From Nitratireductor sp. (lineage in GTDB: Bacteria; Pseudomonadota; Alphaproteobacteria; Rhizobiales; Rhizobiaceae), in NCBI GenBank assembly GCA_020441665.1, contig JAGRLT010000114.1, forward strand, positions 1 to 54,606: a DNA stretch of 54,606 nucleotides, in the 5' to 3' direction. The notes under the pieces were generated by a model. The model was not told where the DNA came from and did not search any database. It saw only the letters and a list, made by a program, of their open reading frames with translations. Every line of letters starts with the position of its first letter. Position 1 is the stretch's first letter. Positions 27,577-37,624 of this stretch are shown piece by piece. The translations under genes and the position numbers were made by a program.

Positions 27577-28098
27577 ATGAATGTGAAGAATCGCAGAAAA
27601 CCGGCGCGCCAGATCGCTGATCTGATGCCCGATGTGCTGTCCGACGCATTGGCGAAAAAGACCGGCATGACGCTCGATCTGATTGCCGGCTGGGAAGATA
27701 TTGCCGGGCCGGAATTCGCTCCCTTCACCCTGCCGGAAAAGATCACCTGGCCTCGCCACGAGCGGGATCCGGGCAACGCTGCGGCCGGCCACGCGCCGGG
27801 CATGCTGCATCTGGCCTGTGACGGCCACCGCGCCCTGTTCATCCAGCATGCGCTGCCGCAACTGGTCGAGCGGCTCAACGGCTTTTTCGGCTATGAAGCC
27901 GTCGACCGCATCCGCCTCGTCCAGAAGCCGGTGGCAAGGCAGCCGGTAAAGCGGCGGTGCAAGCCTGAAATCGATGCCGGCGAACAGGAAAGACTCGACG
28001 GGGTTCTCGAGCGGATCGGCGACGAACGCCTGCGCAAGTCGCTCGAGCGCATGGGCAGGGGCGTCATCGCCAGACAGCGCCGGCGGCCGGGAAGCTGA
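27577..28098 (+). CDS. DUF721 / DciA-like protein
   Basis: A 173-residue protein with an N-terminal DUF721 domain: AKKTGMTLDLIAGWEDIAGPEFAPFTLPEKI followed by a GMLHLACDGHRALFIQHALPQLVERLN region, here quoted only in part (WEDIAGPEFA, LVERLNGFFG). The family includes DciA, the replicative-helicase operator in bacteria that lack DnaC. The C-terminal half is basic and predicted helical. It sits at the head of the dsbA-smc-ppdK stretch conserved in rhizobia. Assignment as a true DciA is plausible but not proven. Confidence 0.8.
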   Translation: MNVKNRRKPARQIADLMPDVLSDALAKKTGMTLDLIAGWEDIAGPEFAPFTLPEKITWPRHERDPGNAAAGHAPGMLHLACDGHRALFIQHALPQLVERLNGFFGYEAVDRIRLVQKPVARQPVKRRCKPEIDAGEQERLDGVLERIGDERLRKSLERMGRGVIARQRRRPGS

Positions 28099-28297
28099 AC
28101 GCCATTCATCGCCGGTTCACCCGTGCTGCCCTAATTTGGCCGGGAAGAGCGGGAAAACCGCGATTGCCGCCGGCGGGGCAGCCCACGAAGAGTTGAAATC
28201 CATCCATCCGCCACACCTTGAAACCGCATCCAAAAAGCCCGAAAAGGGCATCCGACCGATCTTTCCCAGCTATCCGATGATGACGTTTGGAGTACCG

Positions 28298-28933
28298 ATG
28301 AAACTGAACCGCCGCCACCTGTTCCTGTCCGCAACCGCATTCGCGCTCGCGCCGGCTCTTGCCGCAGTAAGGCCGGATACCGCCAGGGCCGAGGATCTTT
28401 CCGGGCTGATGGATCCGGGCCCGCTGAAGGACATGGTGATGGGCGATGAAAACGCTCCCGTGACCATCATCGAATACGCTTCGATGACCTGCCCGCACTG
28501 CGCCAATTTCCACAATAATGTCTATCCCGACATCAAGAAGAACTATCTCGAGACCGGCAAGGCGAAGCTGATTTTCCGCGAGTTTCCCCTCGACCCGCGC
28601 GCCTATGCGGCGTCGATGCTGGCGCGCTGCGCCGACGAACAGTTCTACTTTCCGATGACCGAGGTCCTGTTCAAGCAGCAGGATGTATGGGCCCGTGTCG
28701 ACGATCCCCGTCCGCCCTTGTTGCAGATCGCCAAATTGGCGGGTTTTACACAGGAGAGCTTTGAGGCTTGCTTGCAAAACCAGGAGCTTCTCGACAAGGT
28801 GAACCAGGTTCGTACAAAAGCGGCGGAAGTCTTCGGGGTCAACGGCACTCCGACCTTCTTCATCAACGGCGAAAAGTATCGTGGAAATGTCAGTGTCGAG
28901 GCAATGTCGGAGGCCATCGATAGCCTTCTTTGA
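28298..28933 (+). CDS. DsbA-family thiol-disulfide oxidoreductase
   Basis: A 211-residue periplasmic protein. The N-terminus MKLNRRHLFLSATAFALAPALA contains twin arginines in a Tat-like context (NRRHLFL), with probable cleavage after ARAED. The mature thioredoxin-fold domain has the active site MTCPHCANFH (CPHC) and the cis-Pro loop NGTPTFFING. CPHC is the classic DsbA active site, so it likely introduces or isomerises disulfides. Start 28298 has GGAG 5-6 bases upstream; the longer frame from 27974 overlaps the DUF721 gene. Confidence 0.92.
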   Translation: MKLNRRHLFLSATAFALAPALAAVRPDTARAEDLSGLMDPGPLKDMVMGDENAPVTIIEYASMTCPHCANFHNNVYPDIKKNYLETGKAKLIFREFPLDPRAYAASMLARCADEQFYFPMTEVLFKQQDVWARVDDPRPPLLQIAKLAGFTQESFEACLQNQELLDKVNQVRTKAAEVFGVNGTPTFFINGEKYRGNVSVEAMSEAIDSLL

Positions 28934-29032
28934 CACCCGCCTGCAGGCCGGTTCCGGGCACGATCCGGATGCCGTCCGCCGGATTTATGCCGCTGATGCC
29001 GGCCGTTCCGAAAACGCCGGGGCCTGCCGGCG

Positions 29033-32000
29033 ATGAAATTCAACAAACTGCGCCTGCTCGGCTTCAAATCCTTCGTTGAACCGACTGAATTCCTGATCGA
29101 ATCCGGCCTGACCGGCATTGTCGGCCCGAACGGCTGCGGCAAGTCGAACCTGGTCGAGGCGCTGCGCTGGGTGATGGGGGAAAACTCCTACAAGAACATG
29201 CGCGCCTCCGGCATGGACGATGTCATCTTTTCGGGTTCCGGCAACCGTCCCTCGCGCAATTCGGCCGAAGTCGCCCTGTTTCTCGACAATGCCGACCGCA
29301 AGGCGCCCGCCGCCTTCAACGATGCCGATGAATTGCAGGTCTCGCGCCGCATCGAGCGCGAATCGGGCTCGGCCTATCGCATCAATGGCAAGGAGGTGCG
29401 CGCCAAGGACGTGCAGCTTCTCTTCGCCGATGCCTCCACCGGCGCCCGCTCGCCCTCCATGGTGGGGCAGGGGCGGATCGGCGAACTGATTTCCGCCAAG
29501 CCCCAGGCCCGCCGCGCACTGCTCGAAGAGGCGGCCGGCATTTCCGGCCTTCATTCCCGCCGCCACGATGCGGAACTGCGCCTGCGCGCTGCCGACCAGA
29601 ATCTCGAACGGCTGGAAGATGTCATCGGCCAGCTCGACAGCCAGCTCGACAGCCTGAAGCGCCAGGCCCGCCAGGCCAACCGCTACCGCGCCATTTCCGA
29701 CGATATCCGCAAGACCGGCGCGCTCGCCTTCCATCTGCGCTGGAGTGCCGCCAAATCCGCCGAGGCCGATGCCGCTTCGCGCCTGTCGCAGGCAACCGCC
29801 GCCGTCGGCGAGCGGGTGCAGGTCCAGGCGGAAGCCGCCAAGGCGCAGGCGATCCTGGCCCACAGGATGCCGGCGCTGCGCGAGGAGGAAGCCAAGGCCG
29901 CCGCCGCCCTGCAGCACCTGACGCTCACCCGCGAGCAGATCGATGCCGAGCTTGGCCGCATGGCGGCACGGCGCGAGGAACTGGAAAAGCGCGTCGGCCA
30001 ATTGCAGGAAGACAGCGCCCGCGAGGAGCGCCTGATCGGCGACAACCGCGCCATGCTGGAGCGCCTCGATGGCGAGGAGCAGGATCTGGTCGCCAAGTCG
30101 AAGGCGGTCGCCGAAACCGAGGCTGCCGCCAAGGGGCGGCTGGCGGATGCCGCCGCCCGCCTCGGCGACAGCGAGAAGAAGCTCAGCGAACTGACCGCGA
30201 AGGTCGCCGAGGCAACGACCCGCAAGTCCCTGCTGGAACGCACCCTTCGCGATGCCGCCGACCGCCGCCGCCGGGTCGGGGAACAGGCCGAGCGCGTCGA
30301 GGCCGAGTTCAAACAGGTGGTCGCCGAGATCGCCAGGCTTTCAGGCGGGTCCGATCTGGCGAACCGCGCCGCAATGCTGGAAAAGCGCGTCGCCGATTGC
30401 GAGGCCGATCTGCTCGCTTCCGAAGAGCAGGCCGAGGCCGCCCAGCGCGCCGAGCACGAGGCGCGCCCGGCGCTCGCCGAACTCAAGGAGCAATTGGGCG
30501 CCATCGAGATCGAGGCGCGCACCCTCAACCGCATCCTCAACCAGGGCGGCCAGGACATGTTCCCGGCGGTGGTCGAGCGCATACGGGTCGAGCGCGGCTA
30601 TGAAAAGGCCCTGGGCGCGGCCCTGGGCGAAGACCTCGACGTGTCGTCCCTGTCGGCGGCGCCCGTGCGCTGGCAGCAGGTCGCGGGCACCTTCGTGGCG
30701 CAGCCTTTGCCGCAGGGCATCCGCCGCCTGGCCGAGGTCGTTACCGCGCCGGCCGAGCTTGCCCGCCGCCTGTCTCAGATCGGCATTGTCGACCGGGGCG
30801 AGGGCAAGGCAAGGCAGGCCGAACTGAAACCCGGCCAGCGGCTTGTTTCCGTCGAGGGCGATCTGTGGCGCTGGGACGGCTTCGAGGCCGACAGTGAGGC
30901 GCCGACGGCTGCCGCCCAGCGGCTTGCCCAGAAGAACCGGCTGGCCGAGCTCGACAGCGAGGCGATCGAGGCAACCCGCGCCCTGCGCGCCGCCGAGGGC
31001 CTGTTCGAACAGGCAAAGCAGCGCGCCAGGACGGCAGCTGACGCCGCGCGCGAGACCCGCGATGCCTGGCGCACCGCCCAGAAGGAGCTTGCCGGCGCAC
31101 GCGATGCCGTCGCCGCGGCCGAGCGGCAGGCGGGTCAGTTCACGGCGCGCAAATCCGCCCTTGAGGAAGCCCGCAACCGGCTTGCCGATGACGGCCAGGA
31201 AGCGCTCGCCCAGTTAAGGGAAGGCGAGGTCCAGCTTGCCGGCATCGGCGATGTCGGGGCGATCGAGGCCGAGCTCGGCGCGCTCAAGGCCGAGGTTGCC
31301 GAGGACCGAGCCAGCCTGGCCGAGGTGCGGGCCGATTTCGACGGCCTGTCGCGCGAGGCCGAAGCTCGGGGCCGCCGGCTCGAAACCATCAAGACCGAGC
31401 GCGCCGACTGGCAGCGCCGCGTCGCCAATGCCGGCCGGCAGATCGAGCAACTGACCGCGCGCCTCGATACCGCGCGCGGCGAGCTGGCCGCGATCGAGGA
31501 CGGTCCAGCCCAGGTCGAGGCGAAACGCCGCGAGGTTTCCTACCAGATCGAAAAGGCCGAGACCGCGCGCCGCGCCGCCGCCGATACCCTTGCCCGGGGC
31601 GAGAGCGATCTCGCCGAGGCCGACAGGCTCGCCCGCGATACCATTGTCGCGCTGTCGGAGGCCCGCGAGGAAGCAGCCCGCGCCGAGGAGCGCGCCAACG
31701 CCGCCCGCGAGCGCCGCGAGGAGATTGAAAACCGCATCCGCGAGGAACTGGAATGCGAGCCGCATATGGCGCTGGCGCTGTCGGCCCATCCCGGCGAGCA
31801 GGCGCTGCCGGAACTCTCCTCGATGGAAGCGAAGCTCGAAAAGCTCAAGGCCGAGCGCGAGCGCCTGGGCGCCGTCAACCTGCGCGCCGAGCATGAACAG
31901 ACCGAGATTTCCGAGCAGCGCGACGCGCTGATCCTCGAACGCGACGATCTGGTCGAGGCGATCAAGCGCCTGCGCGCCGGCATCGCCAGCCTCAACAGGG

Positions 32001-32491
32001 AAGGCCGCGAGCGCCTGCTCGAAGCCTTCGATGTGGTCAACGGCCAGTTCACGCGGCTGTTCACCCACCTCTTCGGCGGCGGCACGGCGGAACTGCAACT
32101 GATCGAGTCCGACGATCCGCTCGAAGCCGGCCTTGAGATCCTCGCCCGCCCGCCCGGCAAGAAGCCGCAGACCATGACGCTGCTTTCCGGCGGCGAACAG
32201 GCGCTGACCGCCATGGCGCTGATCTTCGCCGTCTTCCTGACCAATCCGGCACCGATCTGCGTGCTCGACGAGGTCGACGCGCCGCTCGACGATCACAATG
32301 TCGAGCGCTTCTGCAATCTCATGGACGAGATGGCGGCCTCGACCGAAACGCGCTTCGTCATCATCACCCACAACCCGATCACCATGGCGCGGATGAACCG
32401 CCTGTTCGGCGTTACCATGGCCGAGCGCGGCGTCAGCCAGCTTGTGTCCGTCGACCTGCAGGAAGCCGAACGCATCCGCGAAGCGAGTTGA
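29033..32491 (+). CDS. smc: Chromosome segregation ATPase SMC
   Basis: A 1152-residue condensin ATPase. The N-terminal globule has Walker A GPNGCGKSN (residues 31-39). Two long coiled coils (about 170-500 and 640-930) flank a hinge starting near residue 509 (MFPAVVERIRVERGYEKALG). The C-terminal globule has the signature LSGGEQALTAMAL near residue 1051 and Walker B PICVLDEVDAPLDDHN. It organises and segregates the chromosome with ScpA/ScpB (not in this window). It lies 99 bases after dsbA on the same strand. Confidence 0.97.
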   Translation: MKFNKLRLLGFKSFVEPTEFLIESGLTGIVGPNGCGKSNLVEALRWVMGENSYKNMRASGMDDVIFSGSGNRPSRNSAEVALFLDNADRKAPAAFNDADELQVSRRIERESGSAYRINGKEVRAKDVQLLFADASTGARSPSMVGQGRIGELISAKPQARRALLEEAAGISGLHSRRHDAELRLRAADQNLERLEDVIGQLDSQLDSLKRQARQANRYRAISDDIRKTGALAFHLRWSAAKSAEADAASRLSQATAAVGERVQVQAEAAKAQAILAHRMPALREEEAKAAAALQHLTLTREQIDAELGRMAARREELEKRVGQLQEDSAREERLIGDNRAMLERLDGEEQDLVAKSKAVAETEAAAKGRLADAAARLGDSEKKLSELTAKVAEATTRKSLLERTLRDAADRRRRVGEQAERVEAEFKQVVAEIARLSGGSDLANRAAMLEKRVADCEADLLASEEQAEAAQRAEHEARPALAELKEQLGAIEIEARTLNRILNQGGQDMFPAVVERIRVERGYEKALGAALGEDLDVSSLSAAPVRWQQVAGTFVAQPLPQGIRRLAEVVTAPAELARRLSQIGIVDRGEGKARQAELKPGQRLVSVEGDLWRWDGFEADSEAPTAAAQRLAQKNRLAELDSEAIEATRALRAAEGLFEQAKQRARTAADAARETRDAWRTAQKELAGARDAVAAAERQAGQFTARKSALEEARNRLADDGQEALAQLREGEVQLAGIGDVGAIEAELGALKAEVAEDRASLAEVRADFDGLSREAEARGRRLETIKTERADWQRRVANAGRQIEQLTARLDTARGELAAIEDGPAQVEAKRREVSYQIEKAETARRAAADTLARGESDLAEADRLARDTIVALSEAREEAARAEERANAARERREEIENRIREELECEPHMALALSAHPGEQALPELSSMEAKLEKLKAERERLGAVNLRAEHEQTEISEQRDALILERDDLVEAIKRLRAGIASLNREGRERLLEAFDVVNGQFTRLFTHLFGGGTAELQLIESDDPLEAGLEILARPPGKKPQTMTLLSGGEQALTAMALIFAVFLTNPAPICVLDEVDAPLDDHNVERFCNLMDEMAASTETRFVIITHNPITMARMNRLFGVTMAERGVSQLVSVDLQEAERIREAS

Positions 32492-32675
32492 TCGGCCGCC
32501 GCTTTCACCTCGAAAGTCCGCAGAAGGGTTCCGTCCGGGCGTGAAAGGCTCCGCCCGGCCGGTACAGAGATTTACCACCGGACAAAAGAATGCTTGCATT
32601 GTCATGCTGCGCTGCGGCAACACTATGCGTCAGGAGCGTTTCAAAACAGCGACACCCCGGGGGGAAGCCCGTTCG

Positions 32676-35351
32676 ATGGCACAATGGGTCTACAATTTTG
32701 CGGAGAAATCCGGCGACCGCTCCGCCGATGCGGCCCGGCTTCTGGGTTCCAAGGGCGCCAGCCTGTCGGCCATGGCCTCTCTCGGCCTGCCGGTGCCGCC
32801 CGGCTTTTCGATCACCACCGAGGCATGCCGCTGGTATTACGAGCATGACCGCGCCCTGCCGGACGATCTCGAAAGCCAGATCGACGTGGCCCTGCAGGCC
32901 CTGAGACGGGCGACCGGCCGTGGCTTCGAGGATGCCAGGCGGCCTCTGCTGGTTTCCGTTCGCCCCGGATCGCGCGCCGTCATGCCGGGCATGATGGACA
33001 CCGTGCTCAATCTCGGCCTCAACGACCGCAACGTGGAAATCCTGGCAACCGAGACCGGCGACCGGCGCTTCGCCTATGATTGCTATCGCCGGTTCATCCA
33101 GATGTATGGCGATGTGGTCATGGGGGTCGATCACGACCTGTTCGAGGAAATCCTCGACGATGCCAAGGCCGATGGCGGTCATGAACAGGAAACCGATCTC
33201 TCGGTCGAGGAACTCGAGGCGCTGATCGTCCGCTACAAGGCCCTGATCGCCGAGGAACTGGAAGAGGAGTTTCCCCAGGCTCCGCGCGTCCAGTTGACCG
33301 AGGCGGTCAAATCCGCCTTTGCCTCCTGGATGAGCCAGCGCGCATCGATCCACCGCTCGATCAACCACATCCCCGAAGACTGGTATACGGCTGCCACCGT
33401 ACAGTGCATGGTGTTCGGCAATCGCGGGGCCGAGTCGGGTACGGGAATTTGCTTTACCCGCAACCAGGCGACCGGCGAGCGGGGCGTATATGGCGAGTTC
33501 CTGCTCAACGCCCAGGGCGAGGATGTCACCGCCGGCATCCGTACGCCGCGTGACATCACCGAGGCAGCCCGCATCGCCACCGGCTCCCCCTATGCATCGC
33601 TCGAAAAGCAATTGCCCGATGCGTTCGGCCAGTTGAAGGGCCATGCCGACAAGCTGGAAGCCCATTACCGCGACATGCAGGAAGTCGAGTTCACGCTGGA
33701 GGAAGGCAAGGTCTGGCTGCTCCAGAGCCGGGCGGGAAAACGCACCGCCCGCGCGGCGATGCGCATTGCCGTCGATCTCGCCGATGAAGGGGTCACGACC
33801 CGCGAGGAGGCCGTGCTGGCGATCGAGCCGGGCATGCTCGACCAGCTGCTGCATCCCACCATTGCCGAGGGCGCCGAGCGGACTGTCATCGCCCAGGGGC
33901 TGCCCGCTTCGCCGGGCGCGGCCACCGGCGAGATCGTGTTCACGCCCGAGGAAGCCGAAAAGGCCGCCGCCCAGGACCGGCCGGTGATCCTGGTGCGCGT
34001 CGAGACGAGCCCCGAGGACGTGCACGGCATGAATGCCGCCCAGGGCATTCTCACCCAGCGCGGCGGCATGACCAGCCATGCGGCGGTGGTCGCCCGCGGC
34101 ATGGGCAAGCCCTGCGTGTCGGGCGCCGGCATGATCAAGGTCGATTACAAGAACCATCTCCTGACCGCCGGCGGACGCACCTTCCGCAAGGGCGATATCA
34201 TCACGCTGGACGGCGGCAAGGGCCAGGTGCTGGCCGGACGGGTCGCCATGCAGCAGCCCGAACTTTCCGGCGCTTTCGGCACCCTGCTCGAATGGGCCGA
34301 TGCAACGCGCCGCATGGGGGTGCGCTGCAATGCCGATACGCCGAAAGAGGCGCGTGCCGCCTATTCCTTCGGCGCCGAGGGCATTGGCCTGTGCCGCACC
34401 GAACACATGTTCTTCGAGGAAGACCGCATCACCCCGATGCGCGAAATGATCATCGCCGACACCGAACAGGAGCGGCGGGCGGCATTGGCCAAGCTCTTGC
34501 CCATGCAGCGTGGCGACTTCATCGAACTGTTCGAGATCATGGCCGGCATGCCGGTCACGATCCGGCTGATCGACCCGCCGCTGCACGAATTCCTGCCCCA
34601 TGAGGAGGAGGATGTGGAGGCGGTTGCAAAAAGCATGGGCATCGATGCCGACCGGCTCAAATCCCGCGCCACCGAATTGCGCGAATTCAATCCGATGCTG
34701 GGTCATCGCGGCTGCCGCCTGCTGATCTCCTATCCGGAAATCGCCGAGATGCAGGCGCGCGCCATCTTCGAGGCGGCGATCGAGGCGGGCAGGAAGACCG
34801 GCCGCCAGGTGACGCCCGAAATCATGGTGCCGCTGATCAGCCTCAAGCGGGAGCTCGACCACGTCAAGGGTACGATCGATACCGTGGCGGCCGAGGTCGA
34901 GAAGGAAACCGGCGTCAGGGTGCACTATCAGGTCGGCACGATGATCGAGCTGCCGCGCGCGGCGATCCGCGCCCATGACATCGCCGAAGTGTCGGAATTC
35001 TTCTCCTTCGGCACCAACGATCTGACCCAGACGACCTTCGGCATCTCACGCGACGACGCAACCCAGTTCGTGCCCTCCTACGAGGCGAAGGGCGTCGTCG
35101 ACCGCGACCCGTTCATTTCGCTCGACCTCGACGGCGTGGGGGATCTGATGCGCATCGCGACCGAGCGCGGCCGCGACGCCCGCCCGGGCATGAAGATCGG
35201 CATTTGCGGCGAACATGGCGGCGATCCGGTCTCGATTGATTTCTGCGAATCGATCGCGCTCGACTACGTGTCCTGTTCGCCCTACCGCGTACCGATTGCC
35301 CGCCTTGCCGCCGCCCAGGCGACGATCCGCAACCAGACACGCTCTAGTTGA
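32676..35351 (+). CDS. ppdK: Pyruvate, phosphate dikinase
   Basis: An 891-residue enzyme interconverting pyruvate, ATP and Pi with phosphoenolpyruvate, AMP and PPi. Domains in order are the N-terminal nucleotide-binding domain (GSKGASLSAMASLGLPVPPGF; VRPGSRAVMPGMMDT), the swivelling phosphohistidine domain with His468 in GGMTSHAAVVARGMGKPC, and the C-terminal PEP/pyruvate barrel with FGTNDLTQTTFG and the catalytic Cys in IGICGEHGGDP. Start 32676 gives the usual MAQWVYNF. Its last 8 bases overlap the end of the convergent gene at 35344. Confidence 0.97.
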   Translation: MAQWVYNFAEKSGDRSADAARLLGSKGASLSAMASLGLPVPPGFSITTEACRWYYEHDRALPDDLESQIDVALQALRRATGRGFEDARRPLLVSVRPGSRAVMPGMMDTVLNLGLNDRNVEILATETGDRRFAYDCYRRFIQMYGDVVMGVDHDLFEEILDDAKADGGHEQETDLSVEELEALIVRYKALIAEELEEEFPQAPRVQLTEAVKSAFASWMSQRASIHRSINHIPEDWYTAATVQCMVFGNRGAESGTGICFTRNQATGERGVYGEFLLNAQGEDVTAGIRTPRDITEAARIATGSPYASLEKQLPDAFGQLKGHADKLEAHYRDMQEVEFTLEEGKVWLLQSRAGKRTARAAMRIAVDLADEGVTTREEAVLAIEPGMLDQLLHPTIAEGAERTVIAQGLPASPGAATGEIVFTPEEAEKAAAQDRPVILVRVETSPEDVHGMNAAQGILTQRGGMTSHAAVVARGMGKPCVSGAGMIKVDYKNHLLTAGGRTFRKGDIITLDGGKGQVLAGRVAMQQPELSGAFGTLLEWADATRRMGVRCNADTPKEARAAYSFGAEGIGLCRTEHMFFEEDRITPMREMIIADTEQERRAALAKLLPMQRGDFIELFEIMAGMPVTIRLIDPPLHEFLPHEEEDVEAVAKSMGIDADRLKSRATELREFNPMLGHRGCRLLISYPEIAEMQARAIFEAAIEAGRKTGRQVTPEIMVPLISLKRELDHVKGTIDTVAAEVEKETGVRVHYQVGTMIELPRAAIRAHDIAEVSEFFSFGTNDLTQTTFGISRDDATQFVPSYEAKGVVDRDPFISLDLDGVGDLMRIATERGRDARPGMKIGICGEHGGDPVSIDFCESIALDYVSCSPYRVPIARLAAAQATIRNQTRSS

Positions 35352-35763
35352 TCTGCCACCTGCCGGCCCGCGCGAAGGGCAGGTGGGACAGCACCCTGGC
35401 ATAGGACCAGCCGAGATCGGAAAGGTTTTCCGGCACCTCGCTTTCCTCAAACAGCCGCACCGAGCCGCCATCCTCGCCGAAGGCCAGAAAGATCAGCCGC
35501 GCCTGCCGGTCGATCTGACACAGAAAGGCAGCGCCGCGCGCCGCCTCCTCGGCCATCAGTTGCGGCGGAAACTCAAACAGCAGCGCGCAGCAGAAATCCG
35601 TGATCCCGTCGGCCGTGAAGGCATTGCGGAGGGCGTCGCGCAGCGCATCGACGGACTTTGCCTGTCCGTCCCCCGGTTCCATGTTCTCCGGTTCGATCCG
35701 GCCTGCCACGGGCAGGGGACTTGCCCTGTTCGCAACTTCGCCCTGATAAAAATTGACGCCCAT
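35344..35763 (-). CDS. Hypothetical protein (139 aa)
   Basis: A 139-residue soluble protein starting MGVNFYQGEVANR with GGGAG upstream. It contains ALRDALRNAFTADGITDFCCALLFEFP and ends LGWSYARVLSHLPFARAG; I do not recognise a domain. Its stop codon overlaps the end of ppdK (tail-to-tail overlap of 8 bases), so the pair has no separate terminators. Confidence 0.7.
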   Translation of the reverse strand: MGVNFYQGEVANRASPLPVAGRIEPENMEPGDGQAKSVDALRDALRNAFTADGITDFCCALLFEFPPQLMAEEAARGAAFLCQIDRQARLIFLAFGEDGGSVRLFEESEVPENLSDLGWSYARVLSHLPFARAGRWQIN

Positions 35764-36012
35764 CTTCCGCTCCCTGCATGGTGATTGCACTTGTTTATGG
35801 TTCTCCAGCGACGGCAGCGTGTCGTGCGGTCGCGGCGACAATGGGGAGGAAACGTGGCGGCGGGATCAAGTTTGGCGGCAGCCTGCAACGCGGCTTGAAC
35901 CGGGTGCCCGCCCGGCACCCGTCGTCGCCCCCATAGCCACCCCTTGGCCTTGCCTGTCGCCGAGTGTATAGGCAGGCATTCATACCGGCGAACAGTGGGA
36001 TTTTCGGCGCAT

Positions 36013-36939
36013 ATGACCGGCTTCTACGAAAGACAGGAATCAAGCGCCGCGAAATGGTGCCTGCGGCTTGCGGTGATTTCCGCGCCCTTCCTGCTCCTGT
36101 CGATCCTGATGCATCGCGCCGGTTCGGTGACGACGTTTCAGGCCTTCTGGCTGATCGCCGTCGGCATCGCGATGATCGTCACCGGCCTGCTGTTCGGCAT
36201 GAAGGCCGCCTTCGAACTGTGGGAGAAGGGCTACAAGGGCGGCAGGGCGACGGTGAACGGTATCGTGCTGGGCATCCTGCTGCTGCTGCCCTTCGGCGTA
36301 CAGTTCCTCAACGCGATCGAGCATCCGAAACTGAACGATGTCGCGACCGATGTGGTGACCGCGCCGCGCTTTCTGACCGGCCCTGGCGTGCAGGACGGCG
36401 CAGCGCCCGTCTATGACGAGTTCTTTGCCCGCGAGATCGTCGCCAACTATCCCGAACTTGTCGGCCGCCGCTACGACGCGCCGCCCGAACGGGTAGCGGT
36501 CGCCGTGGTGGAGCTTCTGAAGAACTGGGGCTGGCGGCGGGTGGCGGAACGTAATCTTCCCGCCCAGGCAGGCGAGGGCGCTGAAGCTGTTCCCGCCGCG
36601 CCGTCCGATCCTGAAAGCGAGGAGGGCGCCGCCGAACCGGCGCCTGCGCAGGACGAAAACCTTGCCGGAGACGATGAGGAACTCAATCAGCTTCGCATCG
36701 CCAATGGCGACGCGCCGACGACCCTGCCCGATATCCTGATCGAGGCGGAAGCGCGCTCGCTGATCATGAAACTGCCCTCGCACCAGATCATCCGTCTGCG
36801 CGACGACAACGGCTCGACCATCGTCGACATGCGTTCGGCAAGCGATTGGGGGCCGCATGATTTCGGCTCGAATGCCGGCAACATCACCGCTTTTCTGTCG
36901 GCGCTCGACACCGCACTCGCCGGTCTCGCCGGCGAGTGA
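36013..36939 (+). CDS. DUF1499-domain membrane protein
   Basis: A 308-residue protein. Three N-terminal transmembrane helices (about residues 17-35, 42-62 and 80-98; segments LAVISAPFLLLSILM, LIAVGIAMIVTGLLF, GIVLGILLLLPFGVQFL) are followed by a periplasmic or cytoplasmic domain. The C-terminal part ILIEAEARSLIMKLPSHQIIRL then DMRSASDWGPHDFGSNAGNITAFL is the DUF1499 pattern, interrupted by an acidic Glu/Ala/Pro-rich insertion (about 190-225). Function unknown in the family. The start at 36013 omits an unsupported extension to 35944. Confidence 0.82.
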   Translation: MTGFYERQESSAAKWCLRLAVISAPFLLLSILMHRAGSVTTFQAFWLIAVGIAMIVTGLLFGMKAAFELWEKGYKGGRATVNGIVLGILLLLPFGVQFLNAIEHPKLNDVATDVVTAPRFLTGPGVQDGAAPVYDEFFAREIVANYPELVGRRYDAPPERVAVAVVELLKNWGWRRVAERNLPAQAGEGAEAVPAAPSDPESEEGAAEPAPAQDENLAGDDEELNQLRIANGDAPTTLPDILIEAEARSLIMKLPSHQIIRLRDDNGSTIVDMRSASDWGPHDFGSNAGNITAFLSALDTALAGLAGE

Positions 36940-36957
36940 TCGTCGTGAAAACCGGTC

Positions 36958-37518
36958 CTACCAGGTGGCGCGCTGGCTGCTGCCTGCCGGAACGCCCGCT
37001 TCATAGTCCGTAATGGCGGCCATCAGCAGGGTATAGGGCTCGCATTCGGTTCCGCAAATCCCGCCGATCGAGGCCAGCTGTCCGCGCGCCGCCGTGACGT
37101 CGCCTTTCTGCAGCAGCGCCTCGCCGTAATATTCGCGCACCAGCGCATAGCGCGGGTCCACTGCGATCGAATGCTTGTAATAGGCGATGCCGGTATCGAG
37201 CATGCCGAGCTTGCGATGGCTGTAGCCCAGCATGTTGAGAATGCGCGCATCGCCCTGGTCGGGTGCCCGCGAAAGCAGGGTGATCGCCTCGTCATAGCGG
37301 CCGTTATAGGCAAGCTGGCGCCCGGCTTCGAAAATGCTTTCCTGATCGTTGAGCGATTGCTGGTCGACACATTTCTTGGTCTTCTTGTCATAGACCTTGC
37401 CATTGGTGCAGGTCGGCTCTTCGCCGCCGCTGCCGCCGCCGGCGGCAAAGGCGACCGAAGAAAGCGCAACCAGCCCGGCTGCGGCCATGCCTGCGAAAAC
37501 GGTATTGCGTATGATCAT
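36958..37518 (-). CDS. Secreted TPR-repeat protein
   Basis: A 186-residue exported protein. Signal peptide is MIIRNTVFAGMAAAGLVALSSVAFA; after a Gly-rich segment comes PTCTNGKVYDKKTKKCV (two cysteines), then about three tetratricopeptide-like repeats from residue 65 (LAYNGRYDEAITLLS; LGYSHRKLGMLDTGIAYYK; EYYGEALLQKGDVTAARGQL). Probably a periplasmic scaffold; no partner is evident. It converges on the DUF1499 gene with an 18-base gap. Confidence 0.85.
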   Translation of the reverse strand: MIIRNTVFAGMAAAGLVALSSVAFAAGGGSGGEEPTCTNGKVYDKKTKKCVDQQSLNDQESIFEAGRQLAYNGRYDEAITLLSRAPDQGDARILNMLGYSHRKLGMLDTGIAYYKHSIAVDPRYALVREYYGEALLQKGDVTAARGQLASIGGICGTECEPYTLLMAAITDYEAGVPAGSSQRATW

Positions 37519-37624
37519 GGGAGTGCTCCTCTCGCTACCACCTGAAAACGCCCACGGTACTGTCGTTGCAAACCGGGGCGGCTTCAAGGCCGGACTTGCG
37601 CAATCGCGCATTCGTGATCGCCGC